From the NCBI RefSeq assembly GCF_022788695.1, contig NZ_CP085161.1, positions 1-64,000 of the forward strand: a stretch of DNA of 64,000 nucleotides. Direction: 5' to 3'. Shown piece after piece: positions 8,203 through 15,975 of this stretch (positions within the stretch are counted from its first letter, which is position 1; each line of letters starts with the position of its first letter). The position numbers and the translations under genes were made by a program. Source of the DNA: Pseudosulfitobacter sp. DSM 107133. GTDB taxonomy: Bacteria > Pseudomonadota > Alphaproteobacteria > Rhodobacterales > Rhodobacteraceae. The notes beneath the pieces are model-generated. The model searched no databases and was not told the origin of the DNA. It saw nothing but the letters and a program-made list of their open reading frames with translations.

Positions 8203-9218
8203 CGGGGTGCGGGCGCCTGCCGGTTGTTTACGCCCCCGAGGTCGATGAACGACTGTCTTCCTGGGCCGCGCGCATGGCCCCGTTCTACGCGATGACGGTT
8301 TCGGAATTCGTCACAGCACTTGGCCTGCAGGGGCAGGGCGTGTTCGACCTGGAATGGCGGCTTTCAGAAGGGCAGGGGGCTCTGATCGCGGCTCGGACCG
8401 GCCTTTCGCCCGAAGCGGTGCAGTCCATGACTTTCCGGGAGTTGGGGGCGGCGGCGCGCATGATGATCGCGCGGAAGAACCGGTCTCCATGCCCGCACTG
8501 TCCCGAAGACCTGCATCGCAAAGCCGCCGCGCTGCCGTGGCGATTTCGCTGCCCGGTGCATGGTGTGGAGTTTCGGGACGCCACCGGCGAGACCCTGTCC
8601 GACCGGTTCGGTACGGATCGCTTCAAGAAACTTGAAGGGCATGCCGAGATTGGTGCCGCGCATCTCGATGCCTGGGCGCGCGGCGCGGGGCAGGAAGACC
8701 TGGAAGCGCCCGAAGTGCTTCAGGTTCTGACGGCACGGCATCGCCAGGCCTCGCCGCCGAACGTCTCTGAGCAGCCACGCATGTCTCTGAAAGACCGACG
8801 GGACTACCATGATTTTCTGACCACGCCGATCCTCCGGCAGGCGCTGACGGTCGTTGTCCCCGAATACGATCAGGTGGCGCCAGTGCTTGCTAAGCCAGTG
8901 CGTCCCGGTCTCCACGCCCTGGCGCAAGGCTCGCTCTTGCAGTGTTTCGCGCTGACGGTCGGCATCGGCCGGATCGTCGAAGATCCCGTGGCCCGAGCGA
9001 TTGACGTGCTGCTCGCAAGTGACATGAACGGACAAGTGCGGGTCCGGGAGGCGCTCCGCTCATGGCCTCTCTCGTTGAGGAGACGCATCTCGGCCCGGTT
9101 CTGGCGCGCTGAGCGCGAAGAGAGAGCACGTCAGACTGCCGAAAAAGCCGCACGACAGCGCCAGTCTCACAAATACCGACTCATCCAGTCTCATAAATAC
9201 CGGTACAGAGTCTCATGA
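8199..9218 (+). CDS. tniQ: TniQ-family protein of Tn-A
   Basis: 339 aa, GTG start overlapping the tniB stop (GTGA). The N-terminal TniQ domain carries a zinc-finger-like cluster: SPCPHCPEDLH, then RFRCPVHGVEFRD. TniQ/TnsD relatives take part in target-site choice. The 3' end of the gene runs into the right-end transposase-binding repeats (from 9163), so the last residues (QSHKYRLIQSHKYRYR) are encoded by repeat DNA. Confidence 0.85.
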   Translation: MTGCGRLPVVYAPEVDERLSSWAARMAPFYAMTVSEFVTALGLQGQGVFDLEWRLSEGQGALIAARTGLSPEAVQSMTFRELGAAARMMIARKNRSPCPHCPEDLHRKAAALPWRFRCPVHGVEFRDATGETLSDRFGTDRFKKLEGHAEIGAAHLDAWARGAGQEDLEAPEVLQVLTARHRQASPPNVSEQPRMSLKDRRDYHDFLTTPILRQALTVVVPEYDQVAPVLAKPVRPGLHALAQGSLLQCFALTVGIGRIVEDPVARAIDVLLASDMNGQVRVREALRSWPLSLRRRISARFWRAEREERARQTAEKAARQRQSHKYRLIQSHKYRYRVS

Positions 9219-9267
9219 ACCCCGGTTCGTTTTTCAGGGAAGTGCTTGAATCTCATGAATTCCGGCT
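9163..9267. repeat. Right-end transposase-binding repeats of Tn-A
   Basis: There are four related 18-19-bp units: AGTCTCACAAATACCGACT (9163-9181), AGTCTCATAAATACCGGT (9187-9204), AGTCTCATGAACCCCGGTT (9209-9227) and AATCTCATGAATTCCGGCT (9249-9267). The first unit and most of the second lie inside the 3' end of tniQ. Related inverted units sit at the left end (for example CCGGAATTTCTGAGACT near 5541). Such arrays are typical binding sites of TniA/TnsB transposases. Confidence 0.75.
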
Positions 9268-9316
9268 ATCCGACAGCATTTTCCGTATTTTTTGACATGG
9301 CATTGAGCAAATCTAC

Positions 9317-9349
9317 TTATGTACGATAATGCAAACTTATTGGACATAA
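9317..9349. other. 13-7-13 palindromic site, candidate tyrosine-recombinase core or operator
   Basis: The left arm TTATGTACGATAA (9317-9329) and right arm TTATTGGACATAA (9337-9349) flank the 7-bp spacer TGCAAAC. The arms are inverted and match at 11 of 13 positions. This is the architecture of a tyrosine-recombinase crossover site. A possible -35 TTGACA lies upstream (9292-9297) with a weak TACTTA at 9314-9319, so an operator for the DUF1403 operon is the alternative. A 13-bp sequence that differs from each arm by one base, TTATGTCCGATAA, occurs at 5683-5695 over the tniA start. Confidence 0.5.
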
Positions 9350-9423
9350 AGAGGAGCGACAAGGCGGAGCGGTTTATGTGCTATTTGCTGGTGGAAAGCG
9401 CCGCGACGATTTAGGCTTCCGGC

Positions 9424-10308
9424 ATGACATTTGCCCGGCCCGATCACATGAGCGACCTCGACACGATACCCCGAATGCCCGCCTGGGTCACCTCCGGGCG
9501 TGTGGAAACCCTTGAAACTGTGGCCTTTCTGTCGGGCGCCGCGCTGAGCCATCTGCATGTAGTGCTGAGCCGCGAGGACGTTCCCCAAACCTTGTTGCGA
9601 GACAGGCTTGCGCTGCGCGCGGCCGAGGCTTGTATCGCGTTCTCTGGGCGCCCAGAGAGGGCAGGGGAGTTGCGCGACGCCGTACATCTTCTGCGCCCCG
9701 ACGATCTGCCCGGCCCGGCGGGGGAAACCTACCTGGCCTGGCAGCGCGCTGTGGAAAAGCCGGTGTCGGTCAAGGCTCTGGGCCGAGCCCTGCCGAACGT
9801 TGAGCCGGGCCAGATTGCTACATGGTTCGATACGGGGCAGGGCGGGCCGGTCGGCCGTGCCGCGATGGTGCTGGAGGCCGTGCTGCGCGAGGCGCCGCGT
9901 GCGGAAGTGCCTGCGCTGATCTTCGCGGACGCGGCCCTCGCCCAAACCTTCGGTTGGGATCATGTCGTGCCGCTGCTGGCCGCAGGCCTGAAACGCGCCG
10001 ATTTGCGCAAACAGGGCGATGACCTTCGCCTTGCTTGTTATCGCGCTGTTGTCTCCTCGGTGGTCGAAGCAGTGCGCCTCGCGGCAGATCTCGCGCGCCG
10101 GGCGGCGCATCTGAAGGCAGTCGCACCCAAGCTGCGGGCCAAGGGGGCAGGAGAAGCGGTCGAGATGTTCCTGACCCGTGATGCGATGGCACCTTCGGCT
10201 TTGCCTCTGCCGGATCGCGCCGCGCGGCGGCTCTGCGACCGACTGGTCGACCTCGGCGCGGTGCGCGAGCTGACCGGGCGCGACACTTTCCGGCTCTACG
10301 GGGTGTAG
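9424..10308 (+). CDS. DUF1403 family protein
   Basis: 294 aa, all-helical in appearance, no signal peptide. It matches the DUF1403 family style (start PAWVTSGRVETLETVAFLSGAALSHL, end RLVDLGAVRELTGRDTFRLYGV). Members are found next to a tyrosine recombinase and an ScpB-like gene in alphaproteobacterial plasmids and islands; no function is established. It is followed by scpB after 2 bp. An in-frame ATG at 9448 (MSDLD) is an alternative start; neither has a strong ribosome-binding site. Confidence 0.75.
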   Translation: MTFARPDHMSDLDTIPRMPAWVTSGRVETLETVAFLSGAALSHLHVVLSREDVPQTLLRDRLALRAAEACIAFSGRPERAGELRDAVHLLRPDDLPGPAGETYLAWQRAVEKPVSVKALGRALPNVEPGQIATWFDTGQGGPVGRAAMVLEAVLREAPRAEVPALIFADAALAQTFGWDHVVPLLAAGLKRADLRKQGDDLRLACYRAVVSSVVEAVRLAADLARRAAHLKAVAPKLRAKGAGEAVEMFLTRDAMAPSALPLPDRAARRLCDRLVDLGAVRELTGRDTFRLYGV

Positions 10309-10310
10309 CG

Positions 10311-10925
10311 ATGGCGAAGGACAGATCTGAGCTGGAGCTTGATCGCGAGTTGTCCGACCTACCAGCCGATCTGCGCTGGCGGGAATGGATGCGCCGGATC
10401 GAGGCGGTGTTGTTTGCCTCGGCCTCGCCGGTCCCGCGCGAGGATCTGGCCCGGGTCGTGGGGCAGGGGGCCTCGGTCGATTTGCTGGTCGAGGACCTTG
10501 CCGCCGATCTGGAGGGGCGGGCCTTCGAGATCGCCCAGGTTGCTGGCGGCTGGATGTTCCGCACGCGTGCCACCTACGCCCCCGCGATCCGCGCGGCGGC
10601 AGATGTCGGGGATCAACTGCTGGACCTGAGTGAATTCGACGTCGCGGTCCTGGCGGCCATCGCCTATCACCAGCCGATCACGCGCGACGGGCTCAAGGAT
10701 ATCTTCGGCAAGGAGATTAGTCGCGATCTGATCGGGCGGCTGCATGCACGCAACCTGATCGGGACTGGGCCAAGGTCGCCCCGGCAAGGGGCCCCCTATA
10801 CCTTCGTCACCACCGAGCAGTTCCTTGTTGCCTTCGGGTTGGAGAGCCTTCGCGATCTTCCCGATCGGGAGCAGCTGGTGGATGCGGGTGTCGTGGGCGA
10901 AGCGCCACAAATCGATTGCGGGTAA
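10311..10925 (+). CDS. scpB: ScpB-like segregation and condensation protein
   Basis: 204 aa. It resembles ScpB, the winged-helix kleisin-associated subunit of SMC-ScpAB: IEAVLFASASPVPREDLARVV, LLDLSEFDVAVLAAIAYHQPITRDGL and GAPYTFVTTEQFLVAFGLESLRDLP. It begins 2 bp after DUF1403, so the two form an operon. No scpA or smc gene is nearby, so this is an orphan ScpB whose role in the recombinase module is unknown. Confidence 0.85.
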   Translation: MAKDRSELELDRELSDLPADLRWREWMRRIEAVLFASASPVPREDLARVVGQGASVDLLVEDLAADLEGRAFEIAQVAGGWMFRTRATYAPAIRAAADVGDQLLDLSEFDVAVLAAIAYHQPITRDGLKDIFGKEISRDLIGRLHARNLIGTGPRSPRQGAPYTFVTTEQFLVAFGLESLRDLPDREQLVDAGVVGEAPQIDCG

Positions 10926-11284
10926 CGCGTTGCCGATCCTGAGAGTGAAGTCCGCCGTTGTGCTTATCGTTTCATTTGCGGTGCAACGATTCATCTGCGT
11001 GCCAAGAAAGTCACGCGATTACAAAGCAATAATCGTTTCACTTTTTCTGACCGAAGTCTCTTGCATTTATTGGCGGCAAGGCCTCCGGCGTTCCGCCTCA
11101 CGGCCGATGAGAGGCCCAAAACCCAGCATGCGATTTCCACAGCATCTCCTGTGAATCTGCGAAGCGAATAGCCAGACAGTGAATACTGAGAGAACCCCGA
11201 CGGTTGCGTACGGCTACACACCCGCAGGACGAGTATATATAGAGAAACTATCGCAGCATTCTCTGCGAGGGGGACACCAATACT
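10926..11284. other. Intergenic region with 17-bp repeats upstream of the OLD nuclease
   Basis: No gene is supported in these 359 bp. Two similar units, CGTTTCATTTGCGGTGC (10968-10984) and CGATTCATCTGCGTGCC (10987-11003), lie 19 bp apart, with a weaker third (CGTTTCACTTTTTCTG from 11034). They resemble a degraded transposon end or operator array. Near the gene, a short hairpin CGCAG-CATTCT-CTGCG and GAGGGGGA precede the ATG at 11285. Confidence 0.4.
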
Positions 11285-13519
11285 ATGAAGCTCACACGCA
11301 TTGAAGTTTTCAATTTTCGCAAATTGCGGCGCGCCCGTCTGGATATGTCGGACAAGCAGACCCTGCTCGTCGGGGCCAACAACAGCGGCAAAACATCGGC
11401 CATGAAGGCGCTGCGCAAATTCCTTAAGGATCGCGGCGGTATCGACACGCGTGATGTGACAGCCTCAAACTGGGCCGCAATTGAACAGATCGCGGGAGCC
11501 TGGACACAGGAGGTCGAGGTGGATCTCAGCCCGCTCCTGGCCCAGCTTCCCTTCATTGACGTCTGGCTCCATGCTGACACGTCAGAGCTGCACCATGTCG
11601 CGCACCTGATCCCAACACTGACCTGGACTGGTGGCTTGCTGGGCGTGCGCCTACGCTTGGAGCCAAAGAAGGGGGCGGACATCAAGGCGCAGTACCTGGC
11701 CGCACGAGAGGCCGCTCAGACGCTGCAACCCGGCGGCGCAACGGCCAAAGGGTTCGCGCTTTGGCCACGTGACTTTCGAGAATTTCTAGACAAGCGCCTG
11801 AGGGACCTATTCGAGCTTAACGCCCATCTTCTGGATCCCATGAGCTTCACCACGACAGGGCCGGTTGAGCCGCATGCCCTGCCGGCCTTGTCGGAGGGGA
11901 TCGGTTCGAACCCCTTTGCTGGACTCATCCACATTCGTGAGATCAACGCGCAACGCGGTTTCGCAGACGCAGGGGACAGTAATGGTGACGACGATGAACC
12001 GACGAACGCAACTAGCCGCAAGATTGCCAGCCAGATTCAGCCCTATTTCCGTAAACATATCGACCCCGAAAAGGACCCCACGCCGAACGACGTCAAAGCG
12101 CTCGAGGCAATCCATGATGCCGAAACCACCTTTAATGCCCGGCTCAAGGATGGTTTCGCTGATGCTATCAAGGAACTGGAAAGTCTCGGCTACCCCGGCG
12201 GGCTGAACAATCCGAAACTCTTCATATCCACGCAGATCAAACCGGTTGACGGGCTCGATCACCCGGCTGCGGTGCAATACGATATCTCGGGCGACACTTC
12301 CGGGGTGAAGTTGCCTGAAAGCTACAATGGCCTCGGCTTCCAGAACCTGATCTCCATGGTGTTTCAGCTAATGCGTTTCCGGGATGACTGGATGCAAGTA
12401 GGCAAGTTCAAATCACAGTTAGTGACCCCAGACGACAAGGGTATCGAACCTCTGCAACTGGTGCTAATCGAGGAACCGGAGGCGCATCTGCATGTTCAGG
12501 TACAGCAGGTCTTTATGGCTAGGGCCCACAAGGTGCTGCGCAACCATAAAGATCTGGAGCAGGAGGGCTCGGCCTTTACCACTCAGCTGGTCGTGAGCAC
12601 CCATTCGGGCCATATTGCACACGCCGCCGCGTTTGAGGAGCTGCGTTACTTCAAGCGCGAGCTGCGAAGTCACGGAGTTGTGCCCACGGCCAGTGTGGCG
12701 AATATGACTGGGCTCTTTGGTGCGGACAATGAAACCCATCGCTTCGTGACGCGCTATCTGCTGAGCACACATTTTGATCTATTCTTTGCCGACGCCATCA
12801 TCGTGATCGAGGGTGCTGCGGAGCGAATTCTGCTGCCGCATCTGATCCAACATCACTACCCTGATTTGGCTGCAGCCTATCTATCCTTTTTAGAGCTGGG
12901 GGGCAGTCACGCGCATAGGCTGCGGCCTCTGATCGAGGCGCTGGAGGTGCCGACGCTGATCATCACCGATCTCGACGCGGTGGCAGAGGTCGACAAAGGC
13001 GGGAAGGTCGTCAAAGAATCGGTCCAGCCTTCCTGCGGGGCTGCTCAATCCACAGCCAACCACGTGCTAAAGACCTGGCTCCCCAAGCTGGCAGAGATCG
13101 ATGAGTTGTTAGGCTCTCCCCCCACGGCTCTGTGTCACACGGCCCCTGACCGCCCCATCGCCGTCAGCTATCAAACCCCGCAAAAAGTGACACTTGGCTC
13201 GGTGTCCACGAGCGTCACGCCCAGCACCTTCGAGGATGCTCTGGTCCTGACTAACCCGAAAGCCGTGACGGACGCCGCAGGAGCAGAGTTCTCCTGCCTC
13301 ATGACCCGTGCCTTTGCCAAATCCATCGCTGAGGCTCAGGCCCCTGAAGACCTCGCCAAGGCGCTCTTTGAAAGGTTGGCAAAAAGACCGGAAAAGGCCG
13401 CCTTCGCACTGGATCTTCTGTACATCAAAGACATCAAAGTGTTGCGCGCGCCGCCCTATATCAACACCGGCCTTACCTGGCTCGCGGGCCAGCTGAAGGG
13501 CGTGGAGGGCGCGGCGTGA
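11285..13519 (+). CDS. OLD-family ATP-dependent endonuclease (GajA-like)
   Basis: 744 aa. An ABC-type ATPase domain has Walker A GANNSGKT (residues 30-37), Walker B LVLIEEPEAHLH (about 391-402) and an H-loop VVSTHSGH. A C-terminal TOPRIM domain has IIVIEGAAE (catalytic Glu, about 505-513) and IITDLDAV (DxD, about 558-565). OLD nucleases paired with a UvrD-like helicase gene are class 2 OLDs, as in Gabija antiphage defence (GajA/GajB). The next gene, overlapping by 4 bp, is a damaged UvrD helicase, so a Gabija-like system is the best reading. All key motifs seem intact, though it is longer than the classic GajA. Confidence 0.85.
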   Translation: MKLTRIEVFNFRKLRRARLDMSDKQTLLVGANNSGKTSAMKALRKFLKDRGGIDTRDVTASNWAAIEQIAGAWTQEVEVDLSPLLAQLPFIDVWLHADTSELHHVAHLIPTLTWTGGLLGVRLRLEPKKGADIKAQYLAAREAAQTLQPGGATAKGFALWPRDFREFLDKRLRDLFELNAHLLDPMSFTTTGPVEPHALPALSEGIGSNPFAGLIHIREINAQRGFADAGDSNGDDDEPTNATSRKIASQIQPYFRKHIDPEKDPTPNDVKALEAIHDAETTFNARLKDGFADAIKELESLGYPGGLNNPKLFISTQIKPVDGLDHPAAVQYDISGDTSGVKLPESYNGLGFQNLISMVFQLMRFRDDWMQVGKFKSQLVTPDDKGIEPLQLVLIEEPEAHLHVQVQQVFMARAHKVLRNHKDLEQEGSAFTTQLVVSTHSGHIAHAAAFEELRYFKRELRSHGVVPTASVANMTGLFGADNETHRFVTRYLLSTHFDLFFADAIIVIEGAAERILLPHLIQHHYPDLAAAYLSFLELGGSHAHRLRPLIEALEVPTLIITDLDAVAEVDKGGKVVKESVQPSCGAAQSTANHVLKTWLPKLAEIDELLGSPPTALCHTAPDRPIAVSYQTPQKVTLGSVSTSVTPSTFEDALVLTNPKAVTDAAGAEFSCLMTRAFAKSIAEAQAPEDLAKALFERLAKRPEKAAFALDLLYIKDIKVLRAPPYINTGLTWLAGQLKGVEGAA

Positions 13520-14870
13520 CAGACGTGACCGACGCTACCCGCGACGCGGACGCTGACGCGACGATTCGCGCGTGCCTGTCCCTTGGTCAGCCGCGCAGCT
13601 TCTTTCTCTTTGCCGGGGCGGGATCTGGAAAGACGCGATCTCTCAAGGAGGCACTTGAGGGGTTGGACACACAGACCCTGACCACCTTGCGCAAACACAG
13701 CCGCAAGATCGCCGTCATCACCTATACCAACGCCGCCGCAGATGAGATCACACGCCGCGTCAAGGCCGATCCGGTGTTTCAGGTACAGACCATCCACAGC
13801 TTCGCTTGGTCGCTCATCGAGGGGCGCAGGGCGGATATTCGGGGCTGGCTAGAGAGCAACCTGCGGACAGAAATTGCCGAGATCCAGGCAGCCCATGCGA
13901 AGGGCCGTGCGGGCACCGACGCCCATGACAAACGCGAGAAGAAGATGGCCTCCAAGACGAAGCGTCTGGAGCGCCTGGCTGAAATCCGCGCCTTCACCTA
14001 TGCGCCCGAGGGGGACAATTTCGGCCGCGATGCGCTGCAACATACCGAAGTCATTGCACTCGCCGCGCATTTCCTGACTGAAAGCGAGACGTTTCAGATG
14101 CCTTTGCCGCGATGGCAGTGCTGCGCGACGGCTCACCGCTGGTCGATAAGAGAGGTATCCGGACGGGGCGCGGGGGCCAGGCTTCTGGCCTCGACGCGGC
14201 ACGGGCGGGCGTTGCGGCGCTGATGACGCTATTTAAGGACGAACCGGATCCGAGTTGTGCCGACGTGTTGGCAGTCGTGGCCGAGCACCGGTTGTTCCCG
14301 ATCCCTGACCAGCTTCGGCCCTGTTTGCCTGACGACAATCCGGCGGCCCAGGACATGGCCGATATCCTTGCCGAGCTTGATCCCTTGTTTGACGAGCTGG
14401 ACCTGACCACGCCCGAGGACACACCACCCACTGAACCCACCATCACCGAGGCCTGGACGCAGGCGCTTGATGCCCCGTTTTCCCAGGTGGCGCGCTACCT
14501 CGCCTATGTCGAAGATCGCAGCCCCTTTGGCACCCACCAGGGGGTCAAAGGGCTCGAATTTCCCCGGGTCATGGTAATCGCCGACGACGTCCATACTCGC
14601 TTCAAGGGCCTTGCTTCTTACGAGACGCTGTTTGGTGTGAAACCCTTGGGCCCAACCGCCCAAAAAAAGGCGGACAATGGCGAGGAAACCACGATCGAGC
14701 GCACCCGCCGCTTGCTCTATGTCACTTGCACCCGCGCCGAAGAGAGCCTCGCGCTAGTGCTCTATTCCGAAGCCCCCGATACGATCCGCAGGTTTCTGAT
14801 CTCCAACCAATGGATGGCCGAGGACGAGGTCGTGATCGCTGCGGCCGACGGGACCTATCAGGATGCTTAA
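13516..14870 (+). pseudogene. UvrD-like helicase (GajB-like), internally deleted and frameshifted
   Basis: Frame one, from a GTG at 13516, carries motif I (FLFAGAGSGKTRS), Ia (ITYTNAAADEI) and Ib (QTIHSFAW) to about 14095, then reads off into nonsense ending at 14223. A second frame from about 14097 (DAFAAMAVLRDGSPLVD) continues to 14870 with motif V (HQGVKGLEFPRVMV) and VI (RRLLYVTCTRAEE). Nothing resembling motif II (DExxD), III or IV is present in either frame. An internal deletion joining out-of-frame parts near 14096 explains this. The helicase should be non-functional, so the Gabija-like system is probably dead or reduced to its OLD component. Confidence 0.8.
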
Positions 14871-14883
14871 GTGCAGCGCTGAG

Positions 14884-15975
14884 CTAGAAAAGGCTTTCCT
14901 GCTCCGAGTACTCAGAGACAGCATCTTCTTCGAACTCGATACCAGACATAGCACCCAAGTCCTTGACTATCCTGACCAGATGGTGCGCGGTGTTCAGTTC
15001 CCGCCAGCCAGTCGCGTCGCCGCAGGTTTCGGTCAGCCCCTTCGCGTTTCGCCAGATCCGGTCGTCCGCGGGGGAGAAACTCCTGCCGCTGTACTCCTTG
15101 CTCTCGATGATCTGCTTGCAGACGTCGCGCATCGTCGGCGTGAAGGTTCCTGAGTCGCTGCCCCTTACCACCAAGGTGTGGGACTTGCCGGTGTAGCGCA
15201 GGTGCGGCCTCGGCCTTCCGCCGCCCTTCCCCTTCGGAAACATCATTCGCCCGCAATCCGCGCCGAAGTCACCGTAGGCCAGTCGGTCCGGTTGGACGTC
15301 TGTCTCCTTGAGTGCCGCCTGGAAGGTGGTCCACTCTGCCCTGGCGATTAACGTGCGTTCGTTGGCACCGACCGGCAGCTTGTCCGGGTACGCCGACGCT
15401 TGATAGACGATCTTGCTCCACCGCGCCGCGCCGTCCAATTGATCGAAGATTTCGCCGATAGCAGGCGCGAAGTCGGCGCCGAGGGGAGCTCCAGTGAAAT
15501 CTACGAAGAGGACGCAGTGTTCCGGCCGGAGGCCCGCCTTCTTCACCGCCTCGACCAGGGCAGCCGGATCAACCTCCTCGAAGTCTATGTAGATGCCCGT
15601 CCTGACGTCGCCGTTCCGAATGAGGGCCTGGCGGGCCGGGTTGGTCAGATCGGCGATCGTCAGGACTGGAAGCAGGCGGGCGTTTACCGCCGTGGCGATG
15701 CGGAAGAGCGTAGCCACCCCTTCGTCGCCGAGGGCCGCCGCCGCAAGTTGCGGGTCGAGGAACGCACGCCGGTGGGGCCAGCTCTTTCCGAGGCGCTCCC
15801 CCATTATGTGGGCGATTTCGTCCAGCGTGGGCACGCGCCCCTTTTCGGGGTCGGACTCAGTGGGAGGCGGCACCACGAAGCGCGGGCAGACATACCCCTG
15901 ATAACGGGGGGCCAGCCTGCCGCAGGCCGCGAACTCGCCGGGCTTAGCCCTTAGGGCCGGGTAGTATGGGAGCAT
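14884..15975 (-). CDS. Beta-family protein (phage T4 beta-protein-like)
   Basis: 363 aa from the ATG at 15975, chosen because GGAAAGAG lies just upstream; the frame also opens at 16005. The start MLPYYPALRAKPGEF and the segments VLTIADLTNPARQAL and CVLFVDFTGAP fit the Beta_protein family (named after a phage T4 protein), a TIM-barrel-like family of unknown function. It overlaps the 3' end of the upstream HTH-ImmA gene by 32 bp and is almost certainly co-transcribed. Together they look like a two-gene defence or TA-like module. No catalytic motif can be assigned with confidence. Confidence 0.7.
   Translation of the reverse strand: MLPYYPALRAKPGEFAACGRLAPRYQGYVCPRFVVPPPTESDPEKGRVPTLDEIAHIMGERLGKSWPHRRAFLDPQLAAAALGDEGVATLFRIATAVNARLLPVLTIADLTNPARQALIRNGDVRTGIYIDFEEVDPAALVEAVKKAGLRPEHCVLFVDFTGAPLGADFAPAIGEIFDQLDGAARWSKIVYQASAYPDKLPVGANERTLIARAEWTTFQAALKETDVQPDRLAYGDFGADCGRMMFPKGKGGGRPRPHLRYTGKSHTLVVRGSDSGTFTPTMRDVCKQIIESKEYSGRSFSPADDRIWRNAKGLTETCGDATGWRELNTAHHLVRIVKDLGAMSGIEFEEDAVSEYSEQESLF

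Larger units (their letters stand above)
5531..9275 (+). mobile_element. Transposon Tn-A (TniA/TniB/TniQ), inserted between the integrase and DUF1403
   Basis: The ends are imperfect inverted repeats. The left end at 5531 reads TGTCGGTCTGCCGGAATT; the right end, read inward from 9275, reads TGTCGGATAGCCGGAATT, and both continue into TGAGA. Several subterminal copies of AGTCTCA-type repeats lie at both ends. The content is tniA, tniB and tniQ with no resolvase. The 5-bp flanks (GTGAA on the left, GCATT on the right) do not match, so the target duplication is lost or the ends were rearranged. It differs in sequence from the Tn copies at 25302 and 37631. Confidence 0.8.

Noticed and set aside
5526..9280. 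Target duplication for Tn-A
   Set aside because: The flanking 5-mers GTGAA and GCATT differ; only the inverted ends support the limits.
9292..9319. Promoter TTGACA-16-TACTTA before DUF1403
   Set aside because: The -10 box is weak and overlaps the palindrome at 9317, so it is mentioned there and not listed as a separate feature.
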